NCBI RefSeq assembly: GCF_024868665.1
Contig: NC_079904.1
Location: 17,971,337-18,035,336, forward strand
Source: Triplophysa rosa
Taxonomy: Eukaryota > Chordata > Actinopteri > Cypriniformes > Nemacheilidae
Direction of reading: 5' to 3'
DNA: 64,000 nt
Below the pieces are notes generated by a model. The model made no database searches. It saw only the letters and a list, made by a program, of their open reading frames with translations, and had not been told where the DNA came from. Positions 1 through 11,845 of this stretch are shown here, piece by piece; the stretch's first letter is position 1; the number at the start of each line of letters is the position of its first letter. Position numbers and translations under genes: made by a program.

Positions 1-25
1 CTATTAGGGCTTTTGAGTATAGTTT

Positions 26-125
26 ACACACACACACACACACGCACACGCACACACACACACACACGCACACACGCACACGCGCGCACGCGCACACGCG
101 CACACGCACACGCACACGCACACGC

Positions 126-172
<47 letters not shown>

Positions 173-187
173 CACACACACACACAA
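26..187. repeat. (CA)n/(CACG)n microsatellite
   Basis: A continuous alternating purine-pyrimidine tract, mostly CA with interspersed CG steps. The open frames across it are pure Thr-His-Ala-Arg repeat translations and are not genes. The mixed CA/CG composition is of the kind that can form Z-DNA. Confidence 0.97.
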
Positions 188-998
188 CAGAAAAGCCTTA
201 GAACACCATAATCCTCTACCTTAATAACCTAATATGCCTGACATGCACAAGTCTATGTGTTCATGGATTTGTTTGGTTTAATAAGCCTGATGTTTCTCTT
301 GGGTCAATGCAGTCAAGGGCTAGATTGCATTGGGATCACCTCATGCAGAAACACGTAGGCCCTGTGGGGACACCCTGACATATGTAACAAGATGCTGTAC
401 AGCATACGGCTCAGAATTCAAATAACAAATGCCAATGTGAACACAGATCTGCTCTTGTTACCTGAGATAACATCTCTGCTGTTTTCCTTCGTTAGTGGTG
501 AATTATACAGAGCCGGATGATCCAGGTTCAACTCGGGGGCCTCCTCTACCATAAAATTCACCTAAATGGTAGATTAGAGTCAAGTGATCTAACATAAACA
601 CTTATGAGAAGCGGATACGTGGGGTGATCCGATTTGTTCAGTGAGTAGAAAGGCAAATGTCTTTTATGGAGCTCAAGAGTTCATATACTGTACATGTCCT
701 AATAGCACTTCTAACACTAGAATACTCCTTTATACTTCATAGGTACAATAGTTACACACTTATGAAAATGAACCATGATTTAATTAAAGTAACCACAGCT
801 TTTTGGTTTTGCAAAACAACAGTATCCACATGTTCTCACCACAATAACCGAAGTATGATATTTGTTGTAATACAAACTGGTAATACAAATGTAGTCAATC
901 AACCAAAAAAATAATAGTTACTAAACATTAACTACTACTGTATAAACCCATCATTATTTCTTAAAGCTTTATCTATAGTTATCTTTGGTGAACATGTT
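188..998. other. No gene seen
   Basis: AT-rich unique-looking DNA. The longest open frame (657-914) has no recognisable domain and ordinary AT-rich composition, so it is not called. Confidence 0.5.
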
Positions 999-1623
999 TT
1001 AACCCTTGTGTGGTGTTCATATTTTTGTTACTCAGCCAGTGTTGGTGGGTCTAGTGGACCCGCTGCAGTTTTGGGTTTTCAATTCAACATAATCAAACAC
1101 TTTATGTTAAAATAATTAAAAGAGGTTTACTTCATCCCATTACAAGCAATCTAAACAGCATATATGGTTAATATTTGCCCTGTACCTTTGTTAGATCACA
1201 TTTATGAATTGAAGTGCATCACGTTTTTTTTTGCAGGAACGGCAGGGGCAGAAACAGAAAACTCAGACTTACACACACTCTCAAACACTCTCTCTCACGC
1301 ACACACAGAAACACACACAAACATGCTAAAAGGAGGCCCAGACATGAAGAGGACACAATGAAGGTACACAGAACCTACAGTTTCCACAATTTTATAAGCC
1401 CAGGGTCCAGTGGACCCGAACATCCTGTATGTAATATAAATGTGTAGGGGCGTGTATAATGTGCGGTCATTGAAAATGTGTCCTGATATATGTTCTTCAC
1501 AGAAAATAGGCCAATGAGTTTGAATTTGAAAAAATAACTATAAATAACCACAATTTTTATCATTTTTCTTTTGATAAAAAATGAAAACGGGTCCCATAGA
1601 CCCGAACACCATACAAGGGTTAA
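999..1623 (+). mobile_element. piggyBac-like non-autonomous element (MITE)
   Basis: Both ends carry TTAA (999-1002 and 1620-1623), the target used by the piggyBac superfamily. The ends form an inverted repeat: TTAACCCTTGTGTGGTGTTC at the left against TTAACCCTTGTATGGTGTTC as the reverse complement of the right, one mismatch in 20. Just inside lie subterminal GGGTC(C)-type motifs (GGGTCTAGTGGACCCG near 1047 and GGGTCCCATAGACCCG near 1590), each a near-palindrome. A CA-rich stretch sits inside (about 1268-1323). No transposase is encoded, so any movement would have depended on an enzyme supplied elsewhere. Strand is arbitrary. Confidence 0.85.
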
Positions 1624-2689
1624 AACTGTGAAAGGGCCCAGGTATCCAAAAGGTAGCCCTGATTCTGAAGACATTTGAAGGATATAAAACATAGCTTTCC
1701 AAGATACAGAAAGACATATAGCAGGGAAGGGTTTATTCAATTAGACACGATTTGGGAGGGGTGTTCTAGTGTGAAGTTCTTCTAAGTCACGGTCCTTAGC
1801 ACATTTCCATAACAGGAAAGGCCAGTCATACTGGCCAAAAGGCTGTGTTTCATTTAGCTGCTTGAGAACTCTAAACTTCTCTACTTCTCATCCCATGATG
1901 CCTGTCTGCATGTTGTACTCCCTCAAATTGTGGGTTTTTGTGGATGCTCATCGCTGCGTGACATTGCCAAAGGTTGCAAAGAGCACTATATTAAAATCAA
2001 ATAAAACAGCTTATTTTGCAGCAACACGGCAGATTTGATGCCAGATTGTATTCCTGTCTTTAAGGAAGGCAAATGAAGAGCGCTCATGTATATTTTTCAA
2101 GTCGCCCACGGTAAATGGGTGTTTGTTTTCCCACTGGGTAAGCAGTTACAGAGGCTGACGCTTTATTGAGGTCTGAGCTGCTGTTGTGTTTGGCAGGAGG
2201 ACCATGAAACTTTGTTAAGTGAAGTCTAGACCAGGTCGAACAACAATGGTGCAACTGCTTCTGGGTTTTCTAAGTGAAACGGCCTGTTTTACGGACTCTT
2301 GATGATGGTAAAATGGCTTCCTGGATTTTTCAAAACAGACAGAGGAAGGGAAAAAGAGGTGTGAGAAATGGAAAAACAATGAAACGCTGAGCCTCCTCAA
2401 AAAATATTCTAAATGAACATGAAATGAACTGGATTAAATTAACTGGTTTAATTTATTTTTAATCAAACATAGGCAGAAAATGTAAATGATTACAATGCAT
2501 GCAATGTAAAATATATGCAAAGTAAGTTTTAAGCATGGCAGGAATGCTAGAGTATAAAGGCTCCTCAGAATGCATATTCAACGGATACAGTGTCATTTTC
2601 TTCAAACTAAAATAGCAATACCAAATAGCAATAAAAATACCAAAGCAAAATATATTTAAATTTGCCTTAAATTGGTTTATAGTTAATGC
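1624..2689. other. No gene seen
   Basis: No repeat ends, tRNA-like boxes or convincing coding frames were recognised. Confidence 0.4.
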
Positions 2690-3310
2690 AACAGGTGAGG
2701 AGAAACTTTTACAGAGTGTCTATTTACAATGAGTACAAATAGCCTGCCTTGTTGGCAGAGACTATTTGCACTAGCTCCGCCCACCAATATGTAATTAGAA
2801 TAGAGAAAGTGTAAAAACGATGCCATTTCAAATAGTAACTCCAGTGGTGTAAGGTGTAAAGTCAGCATAGCTTGGCACAGGAGGCTAGGGTTCTAATCCA
2901 CCTCTTGCTGAAAATGCTCTTTAGCCTTTTTCTATTACCTTACAGATCATAAAGGCATTTGTTTTTAATAAAATTGATTTAAGACTTAAAATTCATTTTT
3001 ATTCATAAAGTTTAGGTTTAGGATAAGGTTAGGGGTAGGTGTAGGGCTTTTTTTATAAATTATAAATTATATTTTTATAAATATAATGATTTACACATGA
3101 TTTGCACAACAATACTGAGGTGAAAATAGTAACGTTATCTGCCACTATTTATAATTAAATAGCATCTAAATACTATTTCTACTCATTTAGAAGAAAATAC
3201 AGCTATTTTCGGTTAGTGTAAATAGCATATCGCTAAGAAATGCTGCTGTTTTCACTTAGTGTAAATATCATCTGTCGCTATTTTCACTTAGTGGAAATAG
3301 ACATTGCCAA
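2690..3310. repeat. Probable interspersed repeat with internal short motifs
   Basis: The block holds a reiterated short motif (variants of CACTTAGTGTAAATA at about 3213-3300) and an embedded box GGGTTCTAATCC near 2889 that resembles an RNA polymerase III B box. Layout suggests an old composite repeat, but no borders could be fixed and no family name is assigned. Confidence 0.35.
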
Positions 3311-5087
3311 ACTTTTATTTAGCCAAAACAAGAAAAATCTAATTTACTGAAAAATCCCCAACTAGTGAAAGACTGAACAACAGATTCACATATAAATATG
3401 CCATAGAGTTAATGTTAATGTGTAGGTGTTTCAAAAAATTAAGCTCTCTATTTATTTAGAAATGTCTAAATTTGGTCATAGTCTACAGGCCACACTGTCT
3501 GATTTCATCAGTTTGTTTACTATATTAAGTGTTGTGTTAATGATTAAAAAGATTATAATGTCATTTATTATTAATAATTTAAGATTAGGGAGGGACCGTT
3601 GTACAGAAGCATAACCATCAGCAAAGAAAGATATGATGTTATTGCTCTTTAATCGGTTTGGACTGTTATTGCCTACTGGATCAAGGTGCAAATAAAGAAA
3701 GTACTGATCAGTGAATGTCAAAACACAGGTACTGTATATGCTTTGAATCATTCATCAGGCCTGGTGTCGGGGTGCAATGGAGCAATACAAATTGAAGGAA
3801 TGATGAGCTTGGTTACACAGTTTTTGAGGTCCTGTTTTAGTAACCAGATCTAAATCTGAAACAAAGAAAGGATTAGAAACCGTGTGAAACTGAGCTGCCG
3901 CTCCTGACAGCAACTGTGAAGGTCATCAGAGGTTCAGCGGAATATGACACGTACACAAAGACTCATCAAAGACACTGAAACTCCTTATACTTGAATCATG
4001 ATGAACTCTGTGTGCAACGCAGACTTCTGGCCACACACAATGACAAGGCGTATATCTTTACCTTTGCCGACTCATGGCCACCTCCAAAACAGCATCAACA
4101 GCTGTAATAAAAAAAAATAATAGTCGTGATTATCACTATATGTTGAAGAGAGTAAAAAAAAGGAAAATAATGCAATTGTATTTAGGTTTTCAGAAAACAA
4201 TTATATAATTGAATGAGGCACTTCAGGCTGCACCCATTAACAATTCCAGAGATGACAATCAAGATGATCTGCACAGTAAAATCACCAGTGTTAAAAAACG
4301 TCAAATTAACACGCACAGTGTATATATAATCCACAGTCTGTATATCTGAAGGCATCAACTTCTGAAATTAGAAAAAATATAGGGCTTTATTTTCCCCTTC
4401 CCTTTTTGACCGGTTTAATCTAAGTTGTTCAAAACGGAGGCAGATTTGAACGCCAGTTTACAGTCTGTTGTGGAGGGGAGGGCTAAAAATGCCTGGCCAT
4501 TGGACAGTCAGTATAGTCATACCCCTTTTTCGTTGCTTACCTCATGTGGTGAAGAGTTGTTGTTGAGAGGGGAAAGGGAGCTTAATGTTTTTGATTAAAG
4601 ATTACAAGTGCAAATAAATAAAAAAAGAATGGTGTGCACGGATAAATCATTTACTGTATAATAATCACTGAAACATTGTGCATTTTCCTTTTTGATTTCA
4701 TGGTGACTTTAAAATAAATGACAGGGAATGAAGCCAGATTGGTTTTAGGGTGACCTTTGTCGCATATTGAGAAAAGTAAAACAGTAATTAAGAAAACATG
4801 TTCTTTTTACTGAAAAGCACATGAGCCGCTTTTTTCGCCAATGTCTATTTAACTTTTTAACAGCACTTCCGCTGTGTCAAAAGCAGGCAGCAACCCGGTT
4901 AACAGTGTCCAATGAGCTCATACAAACGCAACAATTTTTCAAACTGTAGATCGGTGGCGATCCCTCCCATGTCAACTTGCTGGATAAGTCACTAAAACAT
5001 TATAAACGGTGTGGATTTGAAACAATGTTTATAGGTAGTTTTTTTAAAAGTTTCTTTATTCCTAAATTATTTTCTTTTTGACGTGCT
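3311..5087. other. No gene seen
   Basis: AT-rich DNA with short open frames only. The overlapping frames near 3426-3751 on opposite strands show no domain and are not called. Confidence 0.4.
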
Positions 5088-5227
5088 TTCCTGTGGCTGA
5101 GTGGTTAGAGCATGGCGCTAGCAGCGCCAAGGTCATGGGTTCAATCCCAGGGTTTGCACATACTTAAAAAAAAAAAAGTATAATGCAATGCAAGTCGCTT
5201 TAGATAAAAACGTCTGACAAATGTAAA
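5088..5227 (+). mobile_element. tRNA-derived SINE
   Basis: A perfect A box TGGCTGAGTGG (5094-5104) and a B box GGTTCAATCCC (5138-5148) are spaced as in a tRNA, with a short A-rich linker and then the tail AAGTCGCTTTAGATAAAAAC. This tail matches the 3' end of LINE-type elements elsewhere in the window (8259, 56730), as expected for a SINE mobilised by a partner LINE. A second copy lies on the minus strand at 47038-47188. It is not a functional tRNA gene because the sequence after the B box does not close an acceptor stem. Confidence 0.85.
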
Positions 5228-5277
5228 TCTTACAACATTAGAATATGATAAGTCCATGTCAGATCTGTGCTCAAAAT

Positions 5278-5388
5278 TTAAAGGGACAGTTCACCTTAAA
5301 TTGAAACCTATATAATATTTATTTATGCCTTAATTATGTTGTAGTTGGAATGGACTAAATGACAAAAATAGAAAAACATAAATATCTA

Positions 5389-5467
<79 letters not shown>

Positions 5468-6250
5468 ATATATATACAGTAAATGCTTTCATTACGTTAT
5501 TATATCACAGTTTTACACTACTTTTCAATAGTGTCCCACATTGTCTTGCACAAATGTAGTACCTCTCCCACATTTTATTTGTTGGGTGTTAGTCACCCTA
5601 ATAGGTTTACATGTCTCTTTTGCATACAATAAATCATATCAAGTATCAAAAAGCTGTCAAAAAGGGCAAAAAACCCCCACTAAAAACAAAAATAGGCTTC
5701 AAATGACTAGCGAGATACACTGTAACAAATACATAAAAAACTGTAATATTTCGGCAGAAGGGGCACCAGAAATATACCGTAAAATATACATTTTTTGTAA
5801 AGTAAAATTATATGTTTTTCATGTTATTTTACACCAGAGTTGTAAATTTACAGTCTAATTCTGTAACTTGACATATTTTTTACCGTATTTAAAAATATGC
5901 AACAATTCTGTCGAATAAAGCAGTAAAATTCTGTTAAATTACAGTTGTTTATATTATAAGCCAACAAAATATATTTATTGTAAATATTTTCCACCACCAT
6001 ACAGTATTTCTCACACTTCTGTATGTTTGCATGTTTATATACATTTTTCTTTGGGTTTGTCATTGATGATTGGTTCTCATATTTGTCATAACTGATCATA
6101 AATGCTTAATGACTTAAAATTGTGAATGAGACAAAGTGTAGCTTCAGAAAACTGAGAATAGCCTATAGAAGAATAGTCAAATGGACTTTTATTTTAAATC
6201 CTCTAATCATCCAAAACAAAAACAGAATTTTAGAAGAACTATTCCTTTAA
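5278..6250. mobile_element. TTAAAGGG-type MITE, enlarged by a microsatellite
   Basis: The left end TTAAAGGGACAGTTC and the reverse complement of the right end, TTAAAGGAATAGTTC, match at 13 of 15 positions. The interior includes a TATC microsatellite and no transposase. Several shorter members of the same family occur in the window (47541-47778, and partial copies at 44697, 49414, 49727 and 59525). At about 970 bp this copy is much longer than the 238-bp member, so further insertions inside it are likely. Confidence 0.6.
5384..5476. repeat. (TATC)n microsatellite
   Basis: A near-perfect tetranucleotide tract ending in a short (TA)n run. Its open frame is a translation of the repeat and is not a gene. 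Confidence 0.97.
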
Positions 6251-6803
6251 GACCTGTGACATGTGCCCAGTAAACTGGTCTCTCTGCACACAGCGTACAC
6301 ACCCAAAGATAATCTATTATCATGCATAATTAACAGATGACCTGCTTTGTAGACCCATTAGAGCTTGGATGTACAGTGATGCTGTTCTGGGTATTGTTGC
6401 CTGGGCACGTGAGGGTGGGGATGGAATTCTAGGAATGATTGAGCTTTCTAGACTGTTTAGAGGGTGTGGAACTGTAGCGATTACCAGAAGATTGAGTGGT
6501 TGCTAATGTATTTTGTATTGTGAAGCTTGGGAGACTTACAGTATTATTGGTAAATATTTGGGTAGTGTATATTATTTAAGTAGATGTCTATTATATTGAC
6601 ATAAATGGAAGATGGATACATTAACGTTGTTGCAGTAATCACACCCTAGAAACCCTGCCTTAATGCTACTGGCTAGCAGGGATGTGCAGTTGGGTCACGA
6701 ATAGGGTAATCTAACATGACATGCACATAGACCGCCCACAGCCTATTTACTCACCAAATGATGCCTAGTTTCTCTATTGCAATCTTTAATCGGATAGACA
6801 AAC
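6251..6803. other. No gene seen
   Basis: No coding frame, repeat border or RNA-gene signal recognised. Confidence 0.4.
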
Positions 6804-6942
6804 TATAGACCACTTTGCAAGTTGCAAAAACTGGCCCAGAAGCAATTCCGGTTTCAATGTTTTTAAAATTTATTGTTAGGCTTCGGTTATTAATGAATAA
6901 ATCTTCAACCAGCGTTGTTTACATCATCTGAAGTGGTCTATA
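6804..6942. mobile_element. Small MITE with perfect 12-bp inverted ends
   Basis: TATAGACCACTT at 6804-6815 is the exact reverse complement of AAGTGGTCTATA at 6931-6942. The outermost TA on both sides would fit a TA target duplication of the Tc1/mariner type. The 139-bp unit is non-coding. Superfamily assignment is inference. Confidence 0.65.
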
Positions 6943-7201
6943 TGCAACTATAACTCCACAGGTCTGTGGCATTGAAAGTTTTCTTTAATACATCCGGATG
7001 AGCAGAAATTTTGACCAACACTTTTTTCTGATCGTCAAGCCACTTTTTAATTTAATTTTTAACTATTTAATTTAATTTATTTGATTTTTGTTGTATAATC
7101 TAATTCAGAAATCTTGCCTGAAATCATGTTAAACCAAAAGGATTTGTCAATGGTTGCTTTAACTTCCAATCTCACAGTCATCTCCTGTCAAATAGCAAAT
7201 C

Positions 7202-7468
7202 TTGGCCTACAAGACCACCACTGGTTCGGCACCCCCATATCACTCGCTAATACAGACTTATGTACCCGCCAGATCCCTACGCTCTGCAAACGAACAACGT
7301 CTTGTAGTGCCATCCCAAAAAGGGAAAAAATCAATCTCACGTACCTTCTCTATATCTGTTCCACATTTGCGGAATGATCTGCCCACTGCTACAAGATCAG
7401 CAGATTCTGTAGCCATCTTTAAGAATTGGCTGAAAACACATCTCTTCTGTCAACCCCTGACTGATTAG
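7202..7468 (+). pseudogene. LINE ORF2 C-terminal fragment
   Basis: This 88-residue frame reads PARSLRSANEQRLVVPSQ followed by a block ending FKNWLKTHLFCQPLTD. That layout is the conserved C-terminal tail of teleost LINE reverse-transcriptase polyproteins, after the RT domain. The RT core and endonuclease are absent upstream, so it is a 5'-truncated dead copy. The methionine at the start is incidental. Confidence 0.75.
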
Positions 7469-7544
7469 TACTGACTTCTGTTTCTTTTCTACTCTTTATA
7501 TCCTTAAAAAAACTTAGCTTTGTATACTCTGGTAGGCTATATGA

Positions 7545-8190
7545 CATTTACATTTACATGTATTCATTTTGCAGATGCTTTTATCCAAAGCGACTTTGTA
7601 GTAGGAGTAGGAGAGCATATAAACATTTTGTCAACATGCTAAACAGTACCGTTAGTTACAAGGCCATGCTACTAGGAGGATCAAAGCTGGAGTAAGCAAG
7701 GGAGAGAATGAACAACAATAAATATATTTTTTAAAGACACAAGACATAGACAGTTATTGGTTAATCAAATAAATTCGGAACAGGTATGTTTTGAGCTGTT
7801 TTTTGAAAGTTGTGAAGGATGCTGTAGTTTGGGTGGAGGCTGGCAGTTCATTCCACCACAGGGGAACCGAATGAGTAAAGGTTTTTTCAAGCGATTTGGT
7901 GCCTCACTATGATGGAACAACCAGGCGTCGCTCATTTTCAGACCGAAGATGATGGGAGGGGATGTAGACCTGGAGCAGTGAGTTAAGGTAAAGAGGCGAA
8001 TTTGTCGTTATCATTCTGAAGGCCAGTGTCAGCGATTTAAACTTGATGCTGGCGGCAACTCCCAGCCAGTGAAGTGAAACCATGAAACCCAGGCGTTACA
8101 TGGGTTCTTTTAGGCTGATTTAGATGTGCAGCTGCCTTCTGGATCATTTGCAAGGGCTTGACTGCATTGGTTGGATTGGTTGAGACCAGT
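7545..8190 (-). mobile_element. Nested retroposon inserted in the LINE 3' UTR
   Basis: It begins on the plus strand with the reverse complement of a LINE/SINE tail (GCTTTTATCCAAAGCGACTT), so it is a minus-strand element with its 3' end at about 7545. It interrupts a 3' UTR that resumes near 8190. The interior resembles an abundant teleost repeat that I know only by sequence appearance. No target-site duplication was found and the right border is approximate. Confidence 0.5.
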
Positions 8191-8599
8191 TTTTACTGCA
8201 CTTATGCTTTTTGTTGTCCTTATTCTATTGTTGTTTCTATTGTTGTTTACCTCATTTGTAAGTCGCTTTGGATAAAAGAGTCTGCTAAATTACTAAATGT
8301 ATATGTAAATAGGAAGTCCTGAAAAAGCAGCCTTTTGAAAAAGTAGACCTTTTGTCATTTAATAACAGCTCTGGCTACTCAAAATATCGTGACCATAGTA
8401 CATTCAGATGAATTAGAAAGGAAAGTACTGTATATTTTCATTTGTTTCTCAGTTCATTTATGGTGGATTTAATTACAAACTGTGCCCGACATGTTCATTT
8501 GATTGAACTCCCCTCAAAATCACTAGAACTGTAATATCTAAAGTGCACTTCATCTTCCCTCTTGCTTAGGATGCACAAATTAGACAAGTGGCCGTGTCA

Positions 8600-8600
<1 letters not shown>

Positions 8601-8665
<65 letters not shown>
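8601..8665. repeat. (CT)n microsatellite
   Basis: Uninterrupted CT dinucleotides followed by a short TTTC run. Confidence 0.97.
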
Positions 8666-8666
<1 letters not shown>

Positions 8667-9626
8667 ACAGTGCTCTGTAATTAATGTAATTGTTTGGCTG
8701 AGTGCCAGTCAGTCAGTGATTTGTGTTTTAGCCCAGACGGGGGAGCAAGCCAAAGGCCCCTCTGTGAAGGCAAGACAGGTGACCACTCTACTGCTGTCTG
8801 GGACAGACCATTTGATTGGAATGCAGTTTGAAGTCCCCTGGGAGGACTCTGTTGAACTCTCTAACATTATAATATATGCAGTCTGTGGTCCTGCATTGTG
8901 GGTCGGTCCCGTGGGGAAAATGCACCTTAAAGGAAGTCAAGCAAATTTTTTAAAATTCTGTCATATTAACTCACATCTATGTTTTCTTTCCTCCGTGGAA
9001 TACAATACATGTAGCTTCTTAAGAATCCTGCTGCTCTTTGCACTATATTGGATTTGAGAGCTATAGCAGACGGGAAAATTCTTTCTTTCTTGCATGATGC
9101 TTTTATGGTAAAATCAAGCCCCAGAACTGTGTAACTGTTATACTGGTAAACGGTTGTATCAAATGACTGCTGACCTGCTGCATCAAATTAAGTCTGGACC
9201 ATCATTTTACAATACATTTTGTAAAGAAAACAGAGGTCCTACCAGATGTTACCAAATAACTGTTAATCACCCTAATCTGAAAAGGTCAAATACAGTATCA
9301 AATTAGTCATCGAGAAACATGAATGTTGCATTATTTACTTTTTAAAAAAATCACTTTAAAAGATTTTAAGCCTGCACACAAAACAATCTTAGTACTAATT
9401 TCCCCTAGCTTTTTCTCATGTACTGAACTTTTGGGCAGGCAGTTTATGTCAACTAAATTTACTGAGTACCTACAAAAAGAAAAAAAAATAGTTGATCAAC
9501 AAGCAGATTTCTAAGTTCTCTCAACTACAACTTTAAGTCCACCCAACTCAGAAGATTAAGTTTTCATTTAACTTTCTTTTATTATTTATTTCATTACATT
9601 AGCCTAAATAAACACAAAACAGACCA
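8666..9626. other. No recognised gene; one unassigned ORF
   Basis: The frame 8716-9057 (113 codons) reads through GC-richer DNA at its start and then AT-rich DNA, without a recognisable domain, splice context or start context. It could be chance. The block near 8935-9010 resembles the interior of the TTAAAGGG MITE family. Confidence 0.3.
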
Positions 9627-10787
9627 GGGGCCCGTTTCAGAAAGGAGGTTTAGTGAAAACTCTGAGTATATTAACCCTGAAATGAGGGAAACTCTGGATT
9701 TTCCGTTTCAGAATGTGAGGTATGTCAAACCTGAGAAAGCGGGGTAACTCAAGCCCGTTTCTAAAGGAGAGGTCACTTATACTCAGAGTCAGTAACCATA
9801 GTAACTTACTCTGTGAACCTAACCTGGTCAGGAGCAGGTTTTCTTTGGTAAACCCGGAGTTTATTTCCATCTCCTCCCCTTTTTAAAGTGCAAGTGGTGT
9901 AACTCATCCATTCATTCATTAATACAGTCATTCATGGCACACATTTTGATCACACAGAAACCATTTCACTGACTTATATGTCATATGTGCTTTTATAGAG
10001 GATTCATGAAGAGGCTGCATTAATTCACATGGATGTTCCTTGATTTCAGGAGAGCAATTTAGGACCCGAGTGGAATTTTGTCATTTCCCTGTGCATTTTT
10101 ATTACAACTGTACCGTTTTTATTTACAGTGAATTAGATATATCAAAATATATCTCATCCATCCTTACATCAATAACATCAGCCACCATACGTGTATTACA
10201 TCAGAGCATAATTTTCTATGGACGATGAGAAATGACTTAATAAAGTGTATAAATAAATTGCATGAATAAAGAAATTAATAAATACAGACATACATACAGA
10301 AATGAAGCGATAAAATAAAAAAGGAATTTTGACGTGCAGCCATTCCAACTTAAATCTGCTCAGAGCAGGGTTCGAACAGGCGATCAGTCTAATTTTGCAC
10401 GAGAGTCTGACGCCATACAGGTGTCCTATACACCATGACATCTCACTCGCGTATAGCACTCATGGCGAGTGAGAACATACTTTTTTTTATTATTTCTGTT
10501 TTATTTCTGTTGTTTCATTCATTTAATGATTAATTTGTTTGTTTATTGGTACATTTATCAATTTAAACAATTAAAAGTCATTTTCAGGACATCAGTAAAT
10601 CCACTGTATGCAGTGGAAAGTGTGCCTCACTCTCAAGTGCTTTCTGCCGCCATGTTGCTTTTTTTGGTGCCGTTGCCATGGTGAATCGTATTATCGGAGC
10701 TCCATTGATGATGGCTTTTTATAGTCGTGGTGCACGCACTTAACCCAGGGTAAGCCTATCCAGAGTAAATTGAACTAACTCAAATCA
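9627..10787 (+). mobile_element. TIR DNA element, copy A (unassigned superfamily)
   Basis: The left end (GGGGCCCGTTTCAGAAAGG) matches the left end of copy C at 16683, including a shared inner block around AACCATAGTAACTTACTCTG. The right part (about 10650-10787, CCATGGTGAATCG to AACTCAAATCAGG) aligns with the right subterminal region of copy C (18390-18515). The right terminus is lost where another repeat begins at 10788. No transposase frame was recognised, and the superfamily is not assigned. Confidence 0.6.
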
Positions 10788-11237
10788 GGGCTGCGTTCAG
10801 CCCCGACAAAACGTTGCAAAATGTTTTTTAAATGGAAATGGTGGCACGGTTGAACACCCTGTTGTGATGACGCAAGAGTTGAACTATGGCAGCTGAGAAG
10901 GCCATTCAGAACAGTGTTCTTTTTGAAGAATTTTCAGAGCCTGAAGGAAATCGGTATAAATACGTGTTGAATACTGCAAAATACATCTCTTCTAATATCT
11001 TCAATTGTTGCGTGTACCGAGCTGCAGCGGACACATTTAAACGACTTTACTTGGACCCATTGTGCGAGCTGTCTCTTTAACACCACGTGGGTTATATACA
11101 TGTTGCTGCTGATTGGGCTGACATTCTTGACACACCCACCAAACAAGAGAAAACTTATCTCAAACCCTGTTGCACACCGTTGAAGACTGTATCCAGGAAA
11201 CATGTTGTTCAACCCGGAAACCGTAGCAAAACGGGCA
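10788..11237. repeat. Unclassified interspersed repeat between copies A and B
   Basis: This block starts GCTGCGTTCAGCCCCGAC and ends near CCGTAGCAAAACG, abruptly replacing the TIR-family sequence on both sides. The 64-codon frame at 10886-11080 has no recognisable domain. I recognise the sequence style as a repeat, but assign no family. Confidence 0.45.
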
Positions 11238-11306
11238 AGCAGGGTTAACTTACCTTCAGCTAATCCCTGAACTCTGGGTTGGTTAACCCAAACCTTGCTT
11301 ACTCGG
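11238..11306 (-). mobile_element. TIR DNA element, copy B, first part
   Basis: The sequence is the reverse complement of the right end of copy C (18535-18600), so copy B lies in the opposite orientation. It is cut at 11307 by the Gmr1-like retrotransposon and resumes at 16183. The outermost 15 or so bases of the terminus are missing. Confidence 0.7.
11303..11306. repeat. Target-site duplication TCGG (left)
   Basis: TCGG precedes the 5' LTR and is repeated at 16179-16182 after the 3' LTR. A 4-bp duplication fits Ty3/gypsy-type integration. Confidence 0.8.
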
Positions 11307-11674
11307 TGTGACGAGGCACCCCTTGCACAATCAGCGTCGCCATGGAGACGGAGGAAATCAGAGCGGCACACCTGCTGCCCATCAGCGCCTCCTGCCAAAC
11401 GGCTATAAAAGCAGCTGGCAATCGCAGGATGGTGAGCAACGACTCCAGAGCACAGAGATCACACTCAAGCTTTGTTCTTGTGATTCTTCTTTTTGCAGAC
11501 TCGGACGAATGAGCGAACGACCGGAAGGAACGCCCACCCCGCCCCGCTACTCGCAGCAACTGGACAGGCCGGCACAACGATCCATACCCTCCTCGGCTCT
11601 GGCTATCAATAAACTGACCCTCCGGGGTCGTACTCTTTACCTACTGTGTATGTGTCTTTGCTCTGCCTGTCACA
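11307..11674 (+). repeat. 5' LTR of Gmr1-like element
   Basis: It runs TGTGACGAGG to CCTGTCACA, with a TATA-like CTATAAAAG at 11403 and AATAAA at 11609. At 368 bp it is 72 bp shorter than the 440-bp 3' LTR. The missing piece corresponds to 16035-16106, and GG microhomology at the junction suggests a deletion in this copy. Confidence 0.9.
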
Positions 11675-11675
11675 C

Positions 11676-11692
11676 TGGTGGAGAATGCGGGC
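11676..11692 (+). promoter_or_regulatory. Primer binding site, tRNA-Ala type
   Basis: TGGTGGAGAATGCGGGC lies one base after the 5' LTR and begins with the TGG expected to pair with a tRNA CCA tail. Its complement ends ...GCATTCTCCACCA, which from memory matches the 3' end of a vertebrate tRNA-Ala(AGC) isodecoder. The position is certain; the tRNA identity is recollection. Confidence 0.75.
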
Positions 11693-11845
11693 GTAACGAC
11701 CCGTGTACATACCCCCGGACATTTTGTTTGAGTTTTTCCTGCTTTTTTTGTGTGTTTGTTTGTTTTGTTTTTTTCTCCTTGTTTTGTCACTCAGGACGCC
11801 CATTGCTCTCTCTCTCTCTCTCTCTCTCTACTGGTGTAAGCTACG

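Larger units (their letters stand above)
7110..8310 (+). mobile_element. 3' end of a non-LTR retrotransposon (LINE), split by a nested element
   Basis: The first part (about 7110-7544) carries the C-terminal end of a LINE reverse-transcriptase ORF and the start of its 3' UTR. The second part (about 8190-8310) has the rest of the 3' UTR, ending in AAGTCGCTTTGGATAAAAG and a T/A-rich tail. The insertion between them has the same type of tail in the opposite orientation. The 5' end is missing, as in most LINE copies. The clade (L2/CR1-like) is my inference from the C-terminal motif and tail. Confidence 0.7.

Noticed and set aside
26..187. CRISPR-like array
   Set aside because: The repeats are simple dinucleotides with no spacers, and the window is eukaryotic.
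13..201. Thr-His repeat protein frame
   Set aside because: It is a translation of the CA/CG microsatellite. The same applies to frames across the tracts at 5384, 33367, 34039, 60403 and 62541.
5090..5165. Functional tRNA gene
   Set aside because: A and B boxes are good, but the sequence after the B box does not form an acceptor stem and runs into a LINE-type tail, so it is a SINE. The same holds at 47038-47188 and 17312-17385.
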